From NCBI GenBank assembly GCA_965248685.1, contig CBDFKC010000002.1, positions 186,001-250,000 on the forward strand: a stretch of 64,000 bases of DNA. The letters run 5' to 3'. Source of the DNA: VYFG01 sp965248685. Lineage in GTDB: Bacteria > Pseudomonadota > Gammaproteobacteria > Arenicellales > Poriferihabitantaceae. Of this stretch, positions 59,469 through 64,000 are shown piece by piece. The position numbers were made by a program, and so were the translations under genes. The first letter of the stretch is position 1. Every line of letters begins with the position of its first letter. Below the pieces are notes generated by a model, which was not told where the DNA came from, ran no database searches, and saw only the letters and a program-made list of their open reading frames with translations.

Positions 59469-61265
59469 CTACTTGGGTTTTTTCTTCGGCATGTATAAGT
59501 CGGTGATAGTCCCTTCGAATGCTTCTGCGGCAAATCCAATGGTCTCCGCCAGGGTAGGGTGGGCATGAATGGTCAGGCTGATATCTTGGGCATCAGCATT
59601 CATTTCGATGGCAAGCGCTGCCTCGGCTATCAGGTCACCAGCGCTATTCCCAGTCACCGCGGCGCCAAGCAGGCGTTCAGATTCTGGATCGAAAAGCAGC
59701 TTGGTGATTCCCTCGCTTCTCCCCTGTGACAACGATCTGCCGCTGGCCGCCCAGGGAAACGCACCCTTTTCATAGGGAATACTCTGGGCTTTGGCTTCCA
59801 ATTCGGTCAAGCCGACCCAGGCAACTTCCGGATCGGTATAAGCAACCGATGGAATAACTCTGGCCTCAAATCCGCTTTTTAAACCGGCAGCAACCTCTGC
59901 GGCCACTTTACCTTCATGCACGGCCTTATGCGCCAGCATCGGTTGACCTACGACATCGCCGATAGCAAATATATTCGGGACATTTGTCCGCATTTGGTCG
60001 TCGACCGCAATAAATCCTCGTTCGTCGACATTAACTCCGGCAGATTCTGCACTTATCTTATTCCCATTGGGACTCCTTCCTACGGACACCAACACCTTGT
60101 CAAAGGTCTCACTGTCTGGAGCATTTTTACCGTCAAAACTTACTTTTATGCCATTTTTCTGGGCTTTCATTTCCGTTACCCGGGTGCCAGTCCAGATATT
60201 TTGGTATTGCTTTTTAATCTTCTTCAGCAATGGTCTGACCATGTCCTGATCAGCCCCGGTCATCAAGGTATCCATCATCTCGACAACGCTAACTTTACTT
60301 CCCAACGCGTGATAGACCGTGGCCATCTCCAATCCAATTATTCCTCCACCAACTATAAGCAGATTTTTTGGAACACCATCCAGCTCCAAAGCTCCGGTGG
60401 AATCGATCAACCTAGGATCATCGTGGGGAAAACCAGGAATTTTAACGGGCAATGAACCCACTGCAACAATGGCCTGACTGAATCCTACTGTCTGTTCTCC
60501 GGACTCGGTTGTGACACTAATCTGATTGGGCCCAGTGAACTGACCAATACCATGGATCACGGTGACCTTGCGCTGTTTGGCGAGACCGACCAAGCCCTTG
60601 GTTAGCTGACTGACGAGTCCGTCTTTCCAGCCTACCGTAGTTTTAATATCTACCTTTGGTTTGGTAAATGTCACGCCGACCTCGCTGGCGTCATGGGCTT
60701 CCTCGATCACCTTGGCGACGTGGAGCAACGCTTTGGAGGGAATGCAACCCACATTGAGACAGACCCCTCCGATGACATCATATCGCTCGATCAGAATGAC
60801 ATTGAGCCCGAGATCCGCCGCTCGAAAAGCGGCAGTGTAGCCACCGGGCCCTGAGCCCAGCACCACTAAATCCGCCTGGTGATCACTGTCAGGTGCGGCA
60901 CTGGCGGCTTGTTGCTGTGGGGCTAAATCAACCGAAACTGTCTCTGCCGCCTCACTGGCTGCGGTATCCTGGCCCGTCACCTGGTCAGGTAGACTGGATG
61001 GGGAATCTTTTGTTTCCTCTGCCTCCGCGGCCACCTTAAGGGTTAGAATTACATGCCCTTCAGCAACGTTTTCGCCAATTGCTACTTTGATTTCATGGAC
61101 TTCTCCGGCAGCGCTGGACGGAATTTCCATGGTCGCCTTATCGCTTTCAAGCGCAATTAGCAGGTCTTCCTTGGCCACCTGATCTCCCGGGTTCACGAAT
61201 ATTTCGACTACTGGTACTGCATCAAATTCCCCAATATCGGGGACTTTAATTTCAATGATTTGCAT
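59469..61265 (-). CDS. lpdA: dihydrolipoyl dehydrogenase with N-terminal lipoyl domain
   Basis: This 598-residue protein has an N-terminal lipoyl domain (lysine in ALESDKATMEIP near 44), an Ala/Gln-rich linker at about 85-130, then the flavoprotein. The latter has redox Cys pair GGVCLNVGCIPSK, FAD and NAD GxGxxG motifs, and HAHPTLAE at the active site. It is the E3 component of the pyruvate dehydrogenase complex. It is the last gene of aceE-aceF-lpdA, 31 bp after aceF. Confidence 0.95.
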   Translation of the reverse strand: MQIIEIKVPDIGEFDAVPVVEIFVNPGDQVAKEDLLIALESDKATMEIPSSAAGEVHEIKVAIGENVAEGHVILTLKVAAEAEETKDSPSSLPDQVTGQDTAASEAAETVSVDLAPQQQAASAAPDSDHQADLVVLGSGPGGYTAAFRAADLGLNVILIERYDVIGGVCLNVGCIPSKALLHVAKVIEEAHDASEVGVTFTKPKVDIKTTVGWKDGLVSQLTKGLVGLAKQRKVTVIHGIGQFTGPNQISVTTESGEQTVGFSQAIVAVGSLPVKIPGFPHDDPRLIDSTGALELDGVPKNLLIVGGGIIGLEMATVYHALGSKVSVVEMMDTLMTGADQDMVRPLLKKIKKQYQNIWTGTRVTEMKAQKNGIKVSFDGKNAPDSETFDKVLVSVGRSPNGNKISAESAGVNVDERGFIAVDDQMRTNVPNIFAIGDVVGQPMLAHKAVHEGKVAAEVAAGLKSGFEARVIPSVAYTDPEVAWVGLTELEAKAQSIPYEKGAFPWAASGRSLSQGRSEGITKLLFDPESERLLGAAVTGNSAGDLIAEAALAIEMNADAQDISLTIHAHPTLAETIGFAAEAFEGTITDLYMPKKKPK

Positions 61266-61296
61266 TCTATTATTAATTTAAATTATTAGAATTTTA

Positions 61297-62595
61297 CTAG
61301 AGAACTAGCCGACGGCAATCACCCAACATCTGCACCAGATAGGCACAGAACCGGGCACCTTGGGCGCCATCGATAACCCGATGATCGTATGAAAGACTAA
61401 GTGGTAGCATGAGACGTGGCTGGAACTCCTTGCCGTCCCAAACCGGTGCCATACGAGATCTGGCAATTCCAAGAATCGCAACCTCCGGGGCGTTAACGAT
61501 TGGGGTAAATGCAGTACCTCCAATGCCACCAAGACTTGATATGCTTATACAACCACCTTGAAGGTCAGAAGGAGACAACTTTCCATCTCTGGCTTTACCC
61601 CCCAGTTCACCCATTTCCAAGGCTAACTCAAATATAGATTTTTTATCGACATCGCGAATAACCGGGACCACCAGTCCATTTGGCGTATCCACTGCAATTC
61701 CAATATTAAAGTACTTCTTCAAGATAACGCTTTCACCACCAGGATCCAGAGAAGCGTTCAACATCGGAAACTTTCTCAATCCACCTTCCAGAATTTTCAG
61801 GACAAATGCGAGCAAGGTGACTCTAATACCTTCTTTTTCTGCCTCTGCTTTTAGCGATTTGCGAAATGCCTCCAGTTCAGTAATGTCGGCCTCGTCATGT
61901 TGGGTTACATGGGGAATATTTAACCAAGCCCGTTGCAGATGGGGCCCCGATAACTTTTGAATCCTACCCAGGGCGAGATTTTCGACTTCACCAAATTTGG
62001 AAAAATCTACTGCTGGAATAGATGGAATTCCACTACCCTCGGACTTGGCAGGTCCAGACAGCTGCTGCTTTATCCAGGTCTTAACATCATCCTTGGAAAT
62101 CCGTCCTTTGGCCCCGCTTCCTGCAACCTTGTTGAGGTCGGCTCCGAGTTCCCGGGCGTAGCGACGAATGCCTGGACTCGCATGGGGGGAAGACTTACTG
62201 GAATCATCTACCATCGCTGGCAAACTTGGTGGTGGTGTATTAACCGGGGTAGGCTCAGGGGCCGGAGGTGCCTCTTGCGTAGGAGGCTCAGGAATTTCCG
62301 GAGCCGCTGGGCTGGCTTCGGGTTCGGTCACTGCGGTATCAGCCGTTTCCTGTGAACTTGCCTCAAGCAGCACAACCAGCGAGCCTTCTGATACCTTGTC
62401 GCCGATTGATACTTTAATTTCGTTAATAGTGCCATCCGAAGGGGTGGGGATCTCCATTGAGGCCTTGTCACTTTCCAGGGTGAGTAATGGATCCTCTTTG
62501 GTTACCTGATCTCCGACCGCAACCAGAATTTCCACTACTTCGACCTCGGATGATTCACCGATATCAGGAATTTTTATTTCTGTTATTTGAGACAT
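61297..62595 (-). CDS. aceF: dihydrolipoyllysine acetyltransferase (PDH E2)
   Basis: This 432-residue protein has one lipoyl domain (lysine in LESDKASMEIP near 41), a Pro/Ala-rich linker at about 85-140, an E1/E3-binding domain (ASPGIRRYARELGADLNKV near 140), and the catalytic domain with YDHRVIDGAQG. One lipoyl domain is fewer than the three of E. coli. The start at 62595 is set by MSQITEIKIPD; a longer frame overlaps aceE. It transfers the acetyl group to CoA. Confidence 0.94.
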   Translation of the reverse strand: MSQITEIKIPDIGESSEVEVVEILVAVGDQVTKEDPLLTLESDKASMEIPTPSDGTINEIKVSIGDKVSEGSLVVLLEASSQETADTAVTEPEASPAAPEIPEPPTQEAPPAPEPTPVNTPPPSLPAMVDDSSKSSPHASPGIRRYARELGADLNKVAGSGAKGRISKDDVKTWIKQQLSGPAKSEGSGIPSIPAVDFSKFGEVENLALGRIQKLSGPHLQRAWLNIPHVTQHDEADITELEAFRKSLKAEAEKEGIRVTLLAFVLKILEGGLRKFPMLNASLDPGGESVILKKYFNIGIAVDTPNGLVVPVIRDVDKKSIFELALEMGELGGKARDGKLSPSDLQGGCISISSLGGIGGTAFTPIVNAPEVAILGIARSRMAPVWDGKEFQPRLMLPLSLSYDHRVIDGAQGARFCAYLVQMLGDCRRLVL

Positions 62596-62605
62596 GTGAA
62601 TAATT

Positions 62606-64000
62606 CTATGCGTTGAGCGGATTAATCTTTTCCGCATCGATTCCGAATTTTTTGATCGCCTTGGTTACCTGTTTGGCTGATACCTGTTCCAGTTCCACTA
62701 AGGAATATAAGGCGGCTATCACAATATGATGGGGGTTAACCTCAAAAAACTGGCGCAATTTCTCACGGGTATCGCTGCGACCGTAACCGTCGGTTCCGAG
62801 AACATGGTATTGATTGGAAACCCAGGGCCGTATTTGTTCGGCATAAATACGCATATAGTCTGTGGTTGCGATAACCGGCCCCTTGGTGTTTTCCAGGCAG
62901 GTTTCTACATAGGACTTTCTGGGTGTTTTTTCTGGATGCAGACGATTATAGCGATCGACGTCTTGGCCATCTCTGGCAAGTTCGTTAAAACTGGTTACGC
63001 TCCAGATATCAGCGCTTATGCCGAATTCATCGTTAAGTATTATGGCGGCGGCTTCGGATTCCCTGAGAATACTGCCGCTGCCAAGCAGTTGAACCTTAAT
63101 TTTATTGGATTTCTTGCCGACAGATTTTAGAAGATACATGCCCCGCAGAATCCCTTCCTCAACCCCTTTTGGCATCGTCGGATGAACGTAATTCTCGTTC
63201 ATTACGGTTATATAGTAGTAAATGCTTTCCTGTTCCTGGTACATCCTCCTGAGCCCGTCCCGGATAATGACCGCCAGCTCGAAGCTGTAAGTGGGATCAT
63301 ATGAGATACAGTTTGGAACCGTGTTGGCGAGAATCAGGCTGTGTCCATCCTGATGTTGCAGTCCTTCACCAGCCAGCGTGGTGCGGCCGGACGTGCCACC
63401 TAGAATAAACCCCCTGGCACGACTGTCTCCAGCCGCCCAGCATAGGTCGCCGACGCGCTGAAATCCAAACATCGAATACAAAATAAAGAAGGGAATAGTA
63501 TGTATATCGTGGCTACTATAGGAGGTTCCTGCAGCGATCCATGAGCACATAGCGCCAGCTTCGTTGATTCCCTCCTGCAACACCTGCCCACTTTTATCTT
63601 CTCGATAAAACATCAGTTGGTCGGCATCCTCAGGTTCGTAGAGCTGACCTTTAGGGGAATAGATGCCGAGTTGCCGGAACATACCTTCCATGCCGAAAGT
63701 CCGGGATTCATCGGGAATTATTGGAATAATATGTTTTTTCAGTTCTTTGTCCCGCACCAGGGTAGATAGAATCCTGACAAAAGCCATGGTAGTGGAAATT
63801 TCCCGATCATCCGTCCCTTCAAGCTGGGCCTTGAACATGTCGAGATCAGGAGCCTTAAAAGTCGGCTTGGATCCCCGATGTCGAGCGGGGAGAGGCCCAC
63901 CCAGCGCGGCGCGCCGCTCCATCAAGTATTGGCATTCAGGTGAATCTGCCGGGGGACGATAAAATGGAGTTTCCGCTACTTGCTTGTCGGTTAACGGGAT
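62606..64000 (-). CDS. aceE: pyruvate dehydrogenase E1, C-terminal part
   Basis: The frame runs off the right edge; 464 residues of about 890 are visible. It matches homodimeric E1: PLTDKQVAETPFYRPP at the start, GGTSGRTTLAGEGLQHQDGH in the middle, and GTDGYGRSDTREKLRQFFEV near the end. It decarboxylates pyruvate with thiamine diphosphate. aceF starts 10 bp after its stop. Confidence 0.94.
   Translation of the reverse strand: MPLTDKQVAETPFYRPPADSPECQYLMERRAALGGPLPARHRGSKPTFKAPDLDMFKAQLEGTDDREISTTMAFVRILSTLVRDKELKKHIIPIIPDESRTFGMEGMFRQLGIYSPKGQLYEPEDADQLMFYREDKSGQVLQEGINEAGAMCSWIAAGTSYSSHDIHTIPFFILYSMFGFQRVGDLCWAAGDSRARGFILGGTSGRTTLAGEGLQHQDGHSLILANTVPNCISYDPTYSFELAVIIRDGLRRMYQEQESIYYYITVMNENYVHPTMPKGVEEGILRGMYLLKSVGKKSNKIKVQLLGSGSILRESEAAAIILNDEFGISADIWSVTSFNELARDGQDVDRYNRLHPEKTPRKSYVETCLENTKGPVIATTDYMRIYAEQIRPWVSNQYHVLGTDGYGRSDTREKLRQFFEVNPHHIVIAALYSLVELEQVSAKQVTKAIKKFGIDAEKINPLNA

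Overview
The window looks like a chromosomal segment of an uncultured, probably marine gammaproteobacterium. The evidence is the conserved run lepA-lepB-DUF4845-rnc-era-recO, a pyruvate dehydrogenase operon (aceE-aceF-lpdA), OxyR with both redox cysteines at positions 199 and 208, MsbA and LpxL for lipid A, and a cytoplasmic molybdoenzyme complex of the SoeABC type. Base composition is moderate, with distinctly AT-rich stretches in the first 5.7 kb.

Layout. 1-5.7 kb is an accessory region. It holds a DUF2971 gene (cut by the window edge) with a small partner, a HEPN (AbiU2-like) protein, three very small genes with strong ribosome binding sites, a three-gene cluster encoding secreted proteins (one a phage tail-collar-like domain), and several diverged intergenic repeats. 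5.8-9.9 kb (minus strand) holds a PilV-like minor pilin, a TPR-like secreted protein, a class III aminotransferase and an anchored unknown. 10.2-15.8 kb is an operon for a molybdopterin/iron-sulfur/NrfD-type membrane complex best matching sulfite dehydrogenase SoeABC, followed by DUF2288 and a HAD hydrolase. 16.4-23.1 kb is an envelope region: msbA, an LpxL-type acyltransferase, two glycosyltransferases and an O-antigen-ligase-like protein. It is interrupted at 20.19-20.45 kb by an elaborately folded repeat element.

23.2-38.4 kb holds dodecin, an SLC13/RCK transporter, class I fumarase, a DUF349 protein, an MltD-like LysM transglycosylase, a rhodanese, truD, pyrF, an FMN alpha-hydroxy-acid dehydrogenase, an AEC transporter, a Prx5 peroxiredoxin and htpX. 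38.4-46.6 kb holds an enolase-superfamily dehydratase, an SDR, and a peroxide-stress block (rubrerythrin, Fe-S protein, DUF3501, OxyR). A candidate OxyR operator lies in front of rubrerythrin. Then come a GnnA-like dehydrogenase and an AlaX editing protein. 47-49.6 kb is a small accessory patch: a BrnTA toxin-antitoxin pair with a clear promoter/operator, and a CoA-transferase. 49.7-64 kb is core: mobA, ppc, lepA through recO, a PEBP-like secreted protein, and lpdA-aceF-aceE running off the right edge.

MobA is a biosynthetic link to the SoeA-type molybdoenzyme (bis-MGD cofactor), and OxyR links to rubrerythrin and possibly peroxiredoxin. The most unusual item is the element at 20188-20466. 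It can form a 33-bp closing stem, a four-way junction with no unpaired bases, and two arms whose hairpin loops are complementary over 7-9 nt. Its two interior stem deviations, plus one at the junction, are all G-U compatible on the plus strand only. I saw no tRNA, rRNA or CRISPR array.
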